Position numbers and translations under genes: made by a program. 64,000 bases of DNA from positions 46,048,884-46,112,883 of the forward strand of contig NW_026262712.1 in assembly GCF_021869535.1 (NCBI RefSeq). Direction: 5' to 3'. Shown piece by piece: positions 48,830 through 60,678 of this stretch. Origin of the DNA: Mytilus californianus. Taxonomy: Eukaryota; Mollusca; Bivalvia; Mytilida; Mytilidae. The notes below the pieces were generated by a model. That model saw only the letters and a list, made by a program, of their open reading frames with translations. It did no database searches and had not been told where the DNA came from. Every line of letters begins with the position of its first letter. The stretch's first letter is position 1.

Positions 48830-49440
48830 TTTTAACTTAAACATCAGTGTAAGAAAAAAAAAGAAATAATTTTCAGCAAAATCATTAATTCTGAATGCAA
48901 AGAGACGCTTTATGCACATCTGCTAAATTTTTGAATTTCAAAATTATGATCAAGGTATCAAAACTTTAAATACTCAATCAGATTTTGAAGAGGTAGGGCT
49001 AATTTCAGTTGTATTTGTTTCCCTCACATGGTCAGAATCAGAAAGTTGGTAAAACAAACTGGTCAATTTAAGAGGCTATATAACATATTTTCAGTAATAA
49101 TCAACAACTTTTGGAAATTTTGACTTTGAAAATAAAATACCAACTGTAAGAATAGATTTTTGGCAAAATCACTTATTCTGAATGCTTAAAGAAACTTGAG
49201 GCATTTCTATTAAACAAGAGTTCCAAAAAATTGAATATTAGTATTATGACTGAGATTTCAAAAGTTAACATACGCAAACATATTTTGAAAGATAAAAGGT
49301 CAATTTCCGTTGTATTTGTTGTCTAAATAACAAAGTTGGTTAACCATACTGGTCTATTCGAGAGTCTGTATACCATATTTTAAGAAATTATCAAGAACTT
49401 TATCTATTTTCTTAGAATAAAATTGTAATCCAGCGAAATA
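48830..49440. repeat. Two diverged tandem units of about 290 bp
   Basis: Paired segments are CAAAATCATTAATTCTGAAT / CAAAATCACTTATTCTGAAT, TTTCAGTTGTATTTGTT / TTTCCGTTGTATTTGTT and AGAAAGTTGGTAAAACAAAC / AAAGTTGGTTAACCATAC, then a TGGTCAATTTAAGAGGC-like end. A single related unit is at about 3770-3870 beside copy 1. Confidence 0.55.
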
Positions 49441-49735
49441 TATTTAAAAACAGAATTGTAAACTAAACATGTTTTTGTAAAGTTTTGCAATGGACGTCAA
49501 TAAAATGATCTAATTTGTATTGGAACGACAATATAGAATAAATTCCTACAGCGTTATGCTTTTAGTTATGATTGTCCATCTCATTCATTTTCTAGATAAT
49601 TACTCAAATATTGCCAAATTCTGTACAGTTTTGAACCATTTTTAGTAGACAGTTATAATCCGCGATCACACGTTCAGAAATACGTCAAAATATTTTTAAA
49701 ACCTTGCACAATCATGTGAATCTATGGTAGACTTA

Positions 49736-49815
49736 TCATAAATACCAAGCTTAAAATGTTTTATGCCTGACGCGCGTTTTGTCTACAAAAAACCCATCAG
49801 TGACGCCCCATGCAT
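49736..49815 (-). repeat. Dispersed repeat with GTAGACAAAACGCGCGTC core
   Basis: On the minus strand GGCGTCACTGATGGGTTTTT, then TTGTAGACAAAACGCGCGTC and AGGCATAAAACATTTTAAGC. It is the best-preserved relative of 3427-3495. Confidence 0.65.
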
Positions 49816-50367
49816 CTACGGTGAATGTCAGTAAAGATTGGAAGACTTTTTGAAAATCATCCTGAGGTGAAATAAATTCCGAGTAAAGAACCCGACCTGT
49901 TATACTTATTAAATGTTACAATGACTTTGCTATGAGTACTTGTAATTCAATCAAAATATGATTTCTAAATATAGACTGTCTTTATTAAATTATAAAATAG
50001 GGGAACAATATTTGAATGATATATAACATTTACATCTGATGAGTTCAGTTTCACCATGACTCAGCTTTACATATAGGAGTTAATTTGATTTTGAAACAGT
50101 TCTAAAAATGACAGCAGCAGACGATAACTTATCAGATCAATGGATGTTAACTGGTCGAAAACAAAAACCTATTTCCACAAGTAAAAAAACCTATTGAAAT
50201 ACTAAAGGAAACCATAGCAATACATAACCTGTCTTGCAAAAAGGGTAATATAATGAGATATACCTTAGTGATAATGTTTTGGCTTGTCAAAGGATCTATT
50301 TTATTATTGCAAAGCTTCATTTGTCTTAAATGGCATAAATTTTAATCCTTACCCTAGAAAGTAATGT

Positions 50368-51086
50368 TTAACCTCTGATTGCATCTCTATCAATAATTTG
50401 ATCTGTGTCATCTTTTGAACTACACAAAAACGCTACAGTACAGACCTTGAATGGTGTAAACTTCCCAAAAAAACGTGTATGGTGTAATGGTGTATGGCAT
50501 ATGGTGCAATGGTAGAAGGTGTATGGTGCTATGGTGTATGGTGTAAGGGGAATGGTGTAATGGTGTAACGTGCGATCGGGAATGGTGTGAATGAATGGTG
50601 TACGACATTTAAAACTATGCAAAATATTGATAAGAACTGATTTTTAATTTTATACATTAATTTACAATATTGTGATCAAAATTCGTTTTTAAAAAAAAAT
50701 AAATAATTTTGTAGTCGCACGCTTTCTTTGAAATTAAATTGAATTATGGTGTAATGTGTAAGGTGTATGGTGCAAAGGTGTAACGTGTATGGTGTAATGG
50801 CACAGGGTGTATGGTGTAATGGTGTATGGTGAATGGTGAAATGGTGTATGGTGTTAGTGGGAAGTTTACACCATCCAAGGACTGTACCTTCACCTAAAAC
50901 ATTTCTTCTCCCTACAGTGATTGCAAAGTCTTTTTTTAATTCCTCTATTTCCAAATTTTCGTGGTGTCATTTTCTCAATATCTTCTAAGATAAAACCACT
51001 TTGTGTAACACACAGTCTGTACTGCCCATTTAATCCAAATTTCAAGGCATCTTCCCCTGGTTTCACAGTGACAATGAAACAAGGAT
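50368..51086 (-). pseudogene. B-box/IRS-PTB protein copy 2, exon 2 (broken PTB domain)
   Basis: The acceptor TTTCGCTTCAG at 51087 and the start DPCFIVTVKPGEDALKFGL match copy 1 closely. After EDIEKMT the segment WPYNIVRKYGKS is lost and the frame shifts. In another frame DFAITVGRRNVLGEGT resumes, then a 448-bp inverted-repeat/minisatellite element (50439-50886) interrupts the exon. The domain's last strand and helix reappear beyond it as VAFLCSSKDDTDQII (compare VTCLCSSRDDPDEIM in copy 1). The essential WPY segment with its Arg is missing, so no working PTB domain can be made. Confidence 0.8.
50439..50886. mobile_element. Minisatellite element with 28-bp terminal inverted repeats
   Basis: The left end TACAGACCTTGAATGGTGTA (50439-50466, ending AAACTTCCC) and the right end (50859-50886) are reverse complements with 26 of 28 matches. 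Inside are two blocks of loosely repeated GGTGTATGGTGTAATGG units (about 50475-50600 and 50745-50855), both in the same orientation, around an AT-rich core. It interrupts the PTB exon of copy 2. No coding capacity was seen; the His/Thr-rich frames are translations of the minisatellite. Confidence 0.75.
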
Positions 51087-53684
51087 CTGAAGCGAAAGAC
51101 AAATAATCCTTAGTGCATTCCTTTGAAAGTAAAAGTACATTTGAAATACATAATCGTTATTAATATGTAGCAGAGTGATTTTTGTGACTATTTTGTGTAA
51201 TGTTAAAACATACATTTAATTACTATGTTTATGATAACAGTTTACATATTTTGAATATTGAATCTGAGTAAAAATTAATACTTGCAAACCCTAATTTTGT
51301 GTATAGTAATATGCATTTTATTTTTCTATGAATATTAATATGGTGTTATTTGAATAGTTGTATCTGATTGGGTATTAGTATATGGCGGTCAACATGGCTA
51401 AGGCTAGTTTCCTTTGTTTTGGGCCTAGTAGATTTTTATGGGACGATAGCTATTACAGTCATTCAGATTTATGTCCCGTTTACATTGACCATAAAGTTAC
51501 CTATGTACCTTATTATATATTATCATATTGGAGAAGACATATTTATTGACTGCTGACTTCAATTGATATAGTTATAATACCTAAGACAACCTTACCAGTT
51601 AAACTCACTCCACAAGGGAATTTGTTTTATTTACTGGTAATAAACATCAGAACATTAGATCCTCGTTAGTGTTATTCCTTAGCATAGAAATCCATCTACT
51701 ACAATTATACTTCATGTTAAAATGCCAGTTTTTATTTAAGAGCCCAGGCCAAGTGAAAATGATAACAAATCTATGGCTTGCATGAATTATTTCGTTCTAA
51801 TAAGACACATACGGTAATTTGAGAAAAAATTGAAGCGAATGTAAGATGCCTTGTGTATGGATGTTCTATTTTACCCCCTGTTAGATAAAAGCTACAAATT
51901 TCAAATAAATCTCAGGCTTGCATGAATTATTCCTGAAATAACCTCCGGAAAAAAATATGTTCAATCCTTATAATTCTTTACCCAAACTTTTGTTTCATTG
52001 GCTACTATTATCTGTCATATCTACAGTTGACATGTCGTAACTAAGAGGTTAGCCGCTATGTTGACTTGCTGAAATCCACGAATGTGCAAATGATGCAATG
52101 TAATAGAAAATGAAACAACACCTACCTAAAAACAGCATTTTAATGTGATATTACCCGAATTGAGAAAATACACGTAACGCAATAATCTCCAGCTTGAGAG
52201 TTTTCATTCGTATGACGTCATGTTTTGACATAACGTTAATGCGCCAAGATCATTCATGAAATTTCGCAGAATTTTATTTTTATTTTGATTTTATACATTT
52301 TTTAAGATCTTGTGCATTTATTCTTTTTGTTTTGCATTAGAATAGGATAACGGTTCTGTAGATTCTTTTTCAATTTAAATTGGAACACATCGAAATTCAC
52401 ATAGTGTTTGTACAAACAATGTTGTACATAGGTTACGATACATGTGGATTTACATGGAAAGTAAATAGTAACAGTCAATAATATGTACATGTCTGAGTCT
52501 GCGCGAAGTATAGATATACCGGTATCGAGAATTTAGCACGCTTTTGTTTACAAAGCGAAAGAAGTACGTCATACTAGAATAACGGTTTGTCTATGAAAAG
52601 GTAGATACATTTGTACTATGAAATTTAGAGCGAGGGATTATGGTCCGAACACTAAATTTCATAATAGATACCTTGTCCTTGACTATCCAATTAAGCACAT
52701 TTTTACAACTTGGGTAATCTTTTTATTGGTTTATTGATAGTTAGTTTGGCTAATCACTTGTATCACAGGTGGTGGTAAAATGGAGTTCATCAACGAAGTT
52801 TAATACTTTGTAAATTTACTCACTATTTTCATTGCTATCATATTTTTTCAATTTGTGACAATGTATTTCCAGATCATGAGTTTATAAATGCAACAAACAC
52901 GAGTTGGGAACTTATAATCCAATCTCACATAAAAGAGATGTGATTTTAAAAGGTCCTTGATTCAAGAATGGTAGATGCTGGTGTAAGTATGTATTTTGAG
53001 ATACATAGATAGGTAAGTTTTTTGCTTATTTATTGTACTTTAATCTACTAATCTAAGTTTTGTAAGTAAGTTTAAATTCGCCAAATGTAATTAAATATAT
53101 ATAATACTGTAAAAAGAATTGATTCTCTAGATCCTTTACAAACACAAATTTTTCTTATGTCTTATGGGTCCTTAAGAATCACCAAATCGTAGTCAATCGC
53201 AAACATCCGTAGATAGCTCGATGTTATCCATAAATAAATCGTCTTAACTTGCAGACGCTCTTAAGGATCCGTGAAAAGAGAGGCAATGTGTAGTTTACGA
53301 CTCCTTTGAGAATAGATACGCAAACGTAAAATTTACTTACGCATTGTTTACGATTGGGGAAAGTTATAAATTTGCACAATCGAAAACTTCATTTGCAATT
53401 GCTATCAAGAAGTCGTGTGCTATGTTGTCTCTCGTGATGTCAGTTTCCCTGGCAATCATTGTTAGGACTCGTATTTCTCATAACTAATTCGTAATTATTC
53501 ATAACAGCACGTAAATAGATCGTAGCTAACACATTAAGCCTTAGATGAAAAGTACCATTCCGTAATATTCTCTTATCACTATCTAAAAGCCCGTAAAATG
53601 CACGTAAGTTACTCGTAGGTAACCTTGACAACTCGCAATTTTGCAGTGTAATGTAAAAACGTCGTAATAACCCATATCACAAAC
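51087..53684 (-). other. Former intron of copy 2 (about 2.6 kb)
   Basis: Bounded by the conserved acceptor at 51087 and donor GAAG|GTTTGTG at 53684. I see no recognisable gene. The stretch 53160-53650 has unusual CGTA-rich sequence (TCGTAGT, TCGCAA, CGTAAGTT motifs) but no repeat structure I could define. Confidence 0.6.
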
Positions 53685-54641
53685 CTTCCTCAGTTTTTAT
53701 CGTTCCATACTGATGGTCCAGGCTGACCTTGGTCACAACAGCAACTTTGGCCTGCGTCTGTTTGATTTTCTATCTCACTAATGATATATCACTTTGACTA
53801 GTTTGAACAACGATTTCACCAAATCTACTAATATTTCCGAGACTTTTCATCATACCAATGGTTTGTAAAGAGATGGTGACATCTGATAGTTCACTGTTAT
53901 TTTGTATGGACTGTATGAGGCTTTCTGTATCCATCAGTTCATGTTTAATCTGTTAACTGATCAGGAACGTTTGTAGGTCAGATGCATGCTGCTTTATTAT
54001 TGCAAGACTTATTTGAAGTTCATCTATCTCCTTTTCTTTCCGCTCTACAGTTGCCAAAATTTTGCTATTTTTTTTCTTTTGTCGTTTTCAATTATTTGAA
54101 GTTCTTTCAATAATTCTCCTTCAAGACGATCGAAGTGTTCATTTACTGTATGCCTAGCTATCTGAATTTCTTTTCGATTGTCTGTCTGTATAGTTTGAGA
54201 GATGATAAATTTCCTGCTCGATTCTTTTGAATCCTTTGTAAATTTTCAGCAACTTCGCGGAATGAATTTTCGATTTCTAACATCATGTTTGACGACTTTA
54301 TGCTGCAAACAACATCGTTTATATCTGTGAGATCTTTGCAGTTCTTATGGTCCTCAATGAGACACTTTGAACAACAAGAACACTCGTGTTTATGACAATA
54401 AGCTTGATATCGTTCACCATGTGATTTGCAGGATTCTGCAATTTGAAGGACACTTACAGGTGACTTTTGAAATTCGTTAACAGGTATTATACCATGACTT
54501 TTCGATGCTTTGTTCAGAGTACGATGTTCTTTATATTCCTCACAAAGTCCTTCATTACATTCAAAACACCATGCTGTAGATTGCTTAGAAATATGTCTGG
54601 ATTCGCAGATGTTGCATGCAAGGGATTTACTTGCCATTTTC
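53685..54641 (-). pseudogene. B-box/IRS-PTB protein copy 2, exon 1 (disabled)
   Basis: The start MASKSLACNICESRHISKQS at 54637 follows a TTTTACAG acceptor. Both B-box modules and the first part of the coiled coil are readable (SCKSHGERYQAYCHKHECSC). The lesions are a one-base loss near 54170 (frame ends at IEKKFR), a second shift near 54070, TAA replacing a Lys codon near 53955 (TFLIS, stop), and TAG replacing Gln in SLVRQKIK near 53775. The single unit GEIVVQTSQSDISLVR and the donor at 53684 are still recognisable. It is closest to copy 1. A shorter B-box-only product from 54158-54637 (159 aa) is conceivable but unsupported. Confidence 0.85.
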
Positions 54642-54964
54642 CTGTAAAACATTTATTTGTAATAGTGATACTCTGAGTGCACTTTATTACTGATATCTAT
54701 TAACTTCAATGTGTAACACGTAGGGTTCAAATAGTGATAAAGGAATTGCTTAACAATCTGGAAGACTAAAGTGCATCCCTATTTTTTAAAAGGGGTTTTC
54801 ATGTTACCTTTGCTTTAGTTTTCCGTGTTGTATTTTGACATTTTTTATAACTCAATGTACGTGTGGTTTCTGACGGCAACGACCATGTCCATCCTAGGTC
54901 CTGAATTTTGGTTTTTATTTCAAACTTTCATTTTAGGTCAATCTTAATGGGTGGATAATGAACA

Positions 54965-55125
54965 TGATCGTGGTTTGTGAATTTGGTGACGTCTCAGTCC
55001 GTTTGTCACTATTGGCGAATGCATTGCTAACTCTTCCAAAGCATGTTGACAATCGGTTTAAGTGAGTTGCATGTTGCTTTATCTTTTAGTTTTCTGTTTT
55101 TTTGTTTGATTTTTGCGGTTGTCAG
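54965..55125 (+). repeat. Beta-type tail upstream of copy 2
   Basis: A diverged copy: TTGCTAACTCTTCCAAAGCA, GTTGCATGTTGCTTTATCTT, TTAGTTTTCTGTTTTTTTGT and GGTTGTCAGTTCGTCG. It lies about 0.3 kb upstream of copy 2, antisense to the gene. Confidence 0.45.
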
Positions 55126-55269
55126 TTCGTCGTTTTAATAAACATTATGAAGGCAACATCAACATTAAAAATTGTATTATTCATTTTCGAAGATTTTTTA
55201 CTATGTGATATATTTTTAATTCTTTGAGAATGGTTTACACTCATAAGAATGATTGATGTTGTCTTAATG

Positions 55270-55370
55270 CCAATAAAGCGAGCAGTAAAAGATACCAAAG
55301 GGACATTCAAACTTATAAGTCGAAAATAAACTGACAACGCCATGGCTGAAAAAGAAAAAGACAAACAGAC
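55270..55370 (-). repeat. Beta-type tail fragment, inverted
   Basis: As written on plus, AAAAGATACCAAAGGGACAT then AACTGACAACGCCATGGC, the reverse complement of the last part of the 44885 tail. Confidence 0.6.
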
Positions 55371-55384
55371 AATCAACAAGGTCA

Positions 55385-56035
55385 TAGTTTTCTCTGACTG
55401 TTTATGACGTCTTTTCACTAAATCTATTGGATGTTGGATGTGTACTGATTGATAGTTTAGTCTTAGATGCATGATTTTGTCTATTAGTTGTTATTGGCTT
55501 TGAATTAACTGTCAGTAACTGCGAGTATTCTAAGATCTGTACTAAGTGTCTTTTTGTTGTAGGGATGTACAGGTACCCAGCCAATTCCACTCTGTGTTTT
55601 TGTTAGATATATTTCTATTTGTATCCATCTGATGAGTTCAGCCTTTTTCAACTGATTTTTATAGTTTGTTCTTATGTTGTACTGTTACACCACTGTCCCA
55701 GGTTAGAGGAGGGTTGGGCTCCCGCTTATATGTTTAACCCCGCCACATTATGTATGTGCCTGTCCCAAGTCAGGAGCCTGTTATTCAGTGGTTGTCGTTT
55801 TTTGCTGTGTTACATATTTGTGTTTCGTTCATTATTTTGTACATAAATTAGTCCGTTAGTTTTCTCGTTTGAATTGTTTTACATTTGTCATTCCGGGGCC
55901 TTTTATAACTGACTATGCGGTATGGGCTTCGCTCATTGTCGATGGCTGTACGGTGTCCTATAGTTGTTAATTTCTGTGTCATTTGGTCTCTTGTGAAGAG
56001 TTGTCTCATTGGCAATCAGAACCACTTCTCCTTTT
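55385..56035 (+). repeat. Solo alpha-type tail with terminal repeat B
   Basis: It contains TTAGATGCATGATTTTGTCT, CAGTAACTGCGAGTATTC, GTTTAACCCCGCCACATTAT, CTGTCCCAAGTCAGGAGCCT, TCAGTGGTTGTCGTTTTTTG and then inverted repeat B (GCGGTATGGGCTTCGCTCAT ... TGTCTCATTGGCAATCAGAA). It is the best-preserved alpha tail and lacks an attached RT. Confidence 0.7.
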
Positions 56036-57044
56036 TATAATCAACAGTACACAAAACATAATATGAGACACGATAACATATATTGAGTTGTCAGGTGTAT
56101 CAGGGGACCGTGCATCGCATAACGGTATACAACTATGTTTCCTAATCGTAATTCCTAATCGTAATTTTCCGCGTGTAATGCAAAGTTATGTTTACCAAAT
56201 CTTTGTAAAACAGCGTTTCTCGCAACATGAAAAAACCTGAAGGTTTAATGAGAAAAGGTCATCTGATTTTTTCCTTCATTTGTTAAAAGAAATATTTTTG
56301 TTATCAACACATGCTATATGTTACTATATTTCTCTTAAATATTGAATAAGTATTGAATTTCGCCTTTTATTATTAGGAATTTAATGGTTACAATCATATT
56401 TAAATACAACAAACAATTCAGCTGGTATCAATGTTGATTGTATCAAAGAATTTTGAATTTAACTTGGAGTTCGATATTTTTGTTATACTTTTTTGCCTTA
56501 GGAATTTGAAATCTTAGTTTCTTAGTAATTTCGAAATTTACAAACGGACAATTTAAGAAATGTCTTACATAAATCATGTTAGTATCAACGTAATTTTCAA
56601 ATTAGAATAATTTTAAATTTTCAAAAAGCTCGTAGAAGTTTGATTTGTATGTTCTATCAATTTTTTTTTATATGAAACCTTGAAAGCTTTGACTGTTTGG
56701 CCAGTTTTTGTCAAAATCAACTGCAAACACTATGAAATAAATTTAATATACTTTGACCAACGGTCAATGACAATATTCATTACTGTGATATGAAGTTTGA
56801 TGTTGAATAAAACCTGATAAATATTGGTTTCATTTTATAGCAAAATATTGATAACATCATTATTCGGGAATTAATTATAATATTGAATGTTCCAGTAAGA
56901 GAAAAATTCCACAACAGTGGTTAGATGATCGTATGATATATAACCCCTTTGTTGAATTTTAACCGTAACGCAAGTCAGTCCATTAAACTCTTATCATAAC
57001 GAACTGTTTCTTGAGTTGTCACTTCACTATATGTAAAGTACTTC
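56036..57044. other. No gene; partial repeat A
   Basis: A small repeat A fragment is seen at 56445-56500 (AACTTGGAGTTCGATATTTT). Nothing else is recognised. Confidence 0.45.
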
Positions 57045-57195
57045 TAGCTTACTCGTGTGAGCAATTCTCATGTACAGGTAATTAAAACCGATGTACAGAT
57101 GAGAACAAATTTGATGTTAAACCATTGTTCAATAAATGAAACTAATTGTAAAAACGTTTACAGTTCGCGTCGTTTGGTGTGAACACGGCCTTAGA
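57045..57195 (-). repeat. Solo end of the TA-flanked TIR element
   Basis: On the minus strand AAGGCCGTGTTCACACCAAA, AATTAGTTTCATTTATTGAA, CAAATTTGTTCTCATCTGTA and TTTTAATTACCTGTACATGA match the left end of the 32.7-kb element. The partner end was not found nearby. Confidence 0.6.
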
Positions 57196-57429
57196 TTACA
57201 TGCATAACTCTTGATTACTGTTTGTTTTGACTAAACTAAATAATAATTAAACACTGTTCCTTGAATGTAATTAACAACATCTACCTTTAGTTACTTGGCA
57301 AATAAGAACAAAACCGTAGACATTTAAGTAATTAACTGTTGGATGTTATATAAACAGGTAAAATGTTGTGAAAATAGCGAGTATTTAGAGGTCAATTGAT
57401 CAATTACAAGTTCGAAAATTATCATTTCA

Positions 57430-58013
57430 ATTCAATATTTTATTTACGTCATAGATTTTGTATAAAAAAAATTATACATGAAACATTATTTACGATAAAA
57501 TACTGAGGCCACTCAATACAAAAGTATGAGATAGGATACAACTCTAATCTACATAATATATATTTTAAAAAGTCAATATACTGTAATACATTATGAGATC
57601 TATTTACAAAACCTTGATCTTTGTTTAAAAAAAAGTTTAAAAACAACATGATATCTGATAAATGAAAATTCAAAACATTAGGTTCAAAATTAAAAATTCT
57701 TTGCATATTTTGTTTAAAAAATCTTGATAAACCAACATTCTAAAAGTATATATTAGGATATTTTTTCTACAGTATTATAACAATTAAAACACAGCATCTC
57801 TTCTCTTCTAATATTTTCTAACCTAACCGTCTCCAAACGAGGAGGAGCCACGCCACATTTAGATTTAGAAACGAAGCAATTGGATGACACCATGGCATTA
57901 CTCAGTCTTAAATATGGAATTGAACAAAGAATATGTACCCCTCTAACAACACTGGACGAAAGTATGTTTATACTAGCATTTAAGTATTCTTTTATTACAA
58001 AATAACAATGCAA
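57430..58013 (-). pseudogene. Possible remnant of a retroelement polyprotein end
   Basis: The minus-strand frame 57753-58013 ends LENIRREEMLCFNCYNTVEK, and a following frame reads DFLNKICKEF, with more open sequence to 57449. The RREExLCxxC pattern resembles the Cys-containing tail of non-LTR retrotransposon reverse transcriptases. The resemblance is short and the call is weak; chance is the main alternative. Confidence 0.25.
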
Positions 58014-58554
58014 AAAGATTTTACTTTATGTGTACATTAAGTTGTTCGTTATATGATAAACTATGAAAAAATTAGGATTTTCTTCTTTTATCAAAGGAAG
58101 GAAACAAATCATTAATCCATATGATATATATATATATATCGATGTAATTTGAAAATAATAAAGATACAAGAAGAGCACTTAATGAGAATGTCAGATAATT
58201 ACACACGTTACATAAGTACACTTACACGTTAAAATACCAAATACAACGTTACAATATCTACTGATAAAAGCTTTACACATGGTGTGCACATAATAAGAAA
58301 ATACACAAACATCAGTTGGTTAAACAAACTTATGCAACAAATTGAAACATTACGGCCCGACCATTTTATGGATTACACTGGTATATTCAAATCGGATTTT
58401 TGTAATGTCTGCCTAAATGATTCATGAATGACAGCCACCGCAAACCATGAAATATCCTTGACGAATCACACTAACCAGTAAATTAATTACAATGTAATGT
58501 TAACTAGAACATAATTAAGCTAAAAGTAAAAGGATACATTATCACTACTGTTTA

Positions 58555-58775
58555 TATGATATGTGGTATGATTGTCAATGAGACAACTACCACTAGTCCA
58601 AAATGACGTGGATTTAAGCCGTTATAGTTCACTATACGGCCTTTAACAATAGGCAAAACCCATGCCATAAAGCCAGCTTTAAGAAACCGTGACATGACAA
58701 AATGTGAATCAATTCAAAAGAAAAAACCAACGGACAGATTTATAACAAACCAATATACGGAAATAGGATTTGTTT
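58555..58775 (+). repeat. Repeat B, near full length
   Basis: GATATGTGGTATGATTGTCA, TGAGACAACTACCACTAGTC, GTTCACTATACGGCCTTTAA and AAAAACCAACGGACAGATTT. It is the best plus-strand copy. A short (AT)n lies at about 58126-58138. Confidence 0.7.
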
Positions 58776-58928
58776 TTTGTTGTCCATCTTCAGTAAATAA
58801 GCTCTATCATTATGTCCACATTCCAGGTTTTTATGGTTTCGAAAATTATTGCTGACATGACCTATAATGTATAATTTATCTCTAATCTCACATAGATATT
58901 TCTCGCTTTCTTTTCGTTTTATTTAAGA

Positions 58929-59077
58929 ATTGAATGCTTCTTTTTGTATATTCATTGGGGTGTAAAAGCGTTGACCGAAGTACATTTTGTATGAAGCGCG
59001 GAAGCGCTTCATTCTAAAAATGTACGCACGGTCAATGCTTTTACAACCCTATGAAATTACTAAAAGAAGCATTCAAT
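58929..59077. mobile_element. 149-bp foldback element
   Basis: Arms of about 71-73 bp (58929-58999 and 59004-59077) are inverted copies around the 4-base loop GGAA. The innermost 8 bp TGAAGCGC/GCGCTTCA are perfect. Outer parts pair as ATTGAATGCTTCTTTT and TGTAAAAGCGTTGACC with a few mismatches and small bulges. No coding sequence is present. It is probably a foldback MITE. Confidence 0.75.
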
Positions 59078-59089
59078 ACTTATAATACA

Positions 59090-60670
59090 TTTTGTGGCTA
59101 TGATCATGAAAAGACGATTACTATCAAGTTTTTCTTTTATTTACCTGTGCACTTTATTGTGGAAACGTGTGTCATCATGTATGTTTCAATTTATGCAATT
59201 CATTTTGAAATAAAGAATTACGCGTGATTGCTGTTAGCCAATCAAAATAACGTATAATAATGAACGTACATCTAATGTAATTATATTTCTTTAATACATT
59301 TTAATTTTTAAGAATTTTTCAAAGTCGATTTAGTTGTTTTCTATGCATGTATCCCTAATTAGGATCGGCTTAGCAGTTAAAAATTAAAGCTCATAATCAA
59401 TAAATCGATAATATAGATACTGCTACATAAATCGGCTACAGTGCAAATGGACATTTGAGACTTCTCACTAAAACATACACACAAACACCTTTAGAAATAT
59501 TCATATATATTGAATATTTAAGAAATAATTCATGGAAGCCATAGATTTGTTGGAAAATATGAAGCAATAACTGAGTAAAATATAAATGCGAGGGATCACA
59601 TAGAATGAAAAATAGCACTATACAAACTGCATGCGTCCGAAGCACCCCTCTGGACTTACCTGCATCATAAACAACCAACGCCCAACACTTGAAGGCCGGA
59701 TCCTTAAATACCGAGCCACGTGAAGATTTATACGATCAAAAGGGACATAATAGTACAAAGACAAATGAAAGGAAAACTGCAAAAGAAATAAAGTGATACA
59801 TAACGACAGAATTTTGAATATACTCAAGATCATTCTGGATTATTTGTGACACTGAAGGTTTATCTATTAGTTTTGGTACCCTTCGATGAATGTTTTGAGA
59901 AAAAGGATGAGCAGTTCTTTGCCAAAACACTGTCACATCAATTATTGCTCAATGGTATCTGCTTTGTTGGCATAGGTTGAATATATTATTTTTTAAATGT
60001 TGTTATAGGTTGGTGAAACCAGTGTATATTCGTCGAATTAATATGATTTGACTAGATCTCATATTCGGGCTGTATCAACCACGTTCAGATATCTGAATAT
60101 AGCCTTTCTTTTAGAAGATGAACAATTTTTTGTATGTTAGTTCACTGTAATAAGTACATTTACACCAGACGGGATCTTACCTTGACTTGAATTTACAGGA
60201 AATGGTTGATTTGGTTTCAAAACAAGAGTTCTACTTAATAAGACAGCAGGTAAGAAGTTATCAACGTAATTAAGCAGCGTAATTAAGCAACAAAAAGTCT
60301 CATGAATAGATATAAAAAAAAAACAATTGAAAAACTCAAGGAATCATATCAATACATAAACTGGCATTCACAATAGATGCACCTTAGGCAACAGATTTAT
60401 GTGTCAAATACTGTACGTCATACTGTACGTCATTTGCAAGACTTATTATTAGAATGTTTCGTTTATAACTGTAGATCTATTTTTATTTTTTCACTGTTAC
60501 TAAAGATATAGAAAAGTTTTGTTTTCCTTCAGCTTGTTGGATATAACGAGAGATAAACCAAAGTCATTGTGTTTTGGCTTTATACTCAGTTTTGTACTGA
60601 ATCTTTATCTAAACACATACTAATGTCTTAATTGGCTTTAGTTTGTATTATTACTTTTTAAGTCATTATC
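59090..60670. other. 3' flank of copy 3; no gene
   Basis: The stretch 60200-60360 (TTGATTTGGTTTCAAAACAA, ATCAATACATAAACTGGC) is weakly similar to 50085-50240 downstream of copy 2 (TTGATTTTGAAACAGTTC, AGCAATACATAACCTGTC), suggesting shared flank. A minus-strand AATAAA occurs at about 60483-60488. The other sequence is not recognised. Confidence 0.4.
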
Positions 60671-60678
60671 CTCTAGTA

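Noticed and set aside
50420..50622. His/Thr-rich ORFs near copy 2
   Set aside because: Translations of the GGTGTATGG minisatellite. Only the short VAFLCSSKDD stretch belongs to the PTB relic.
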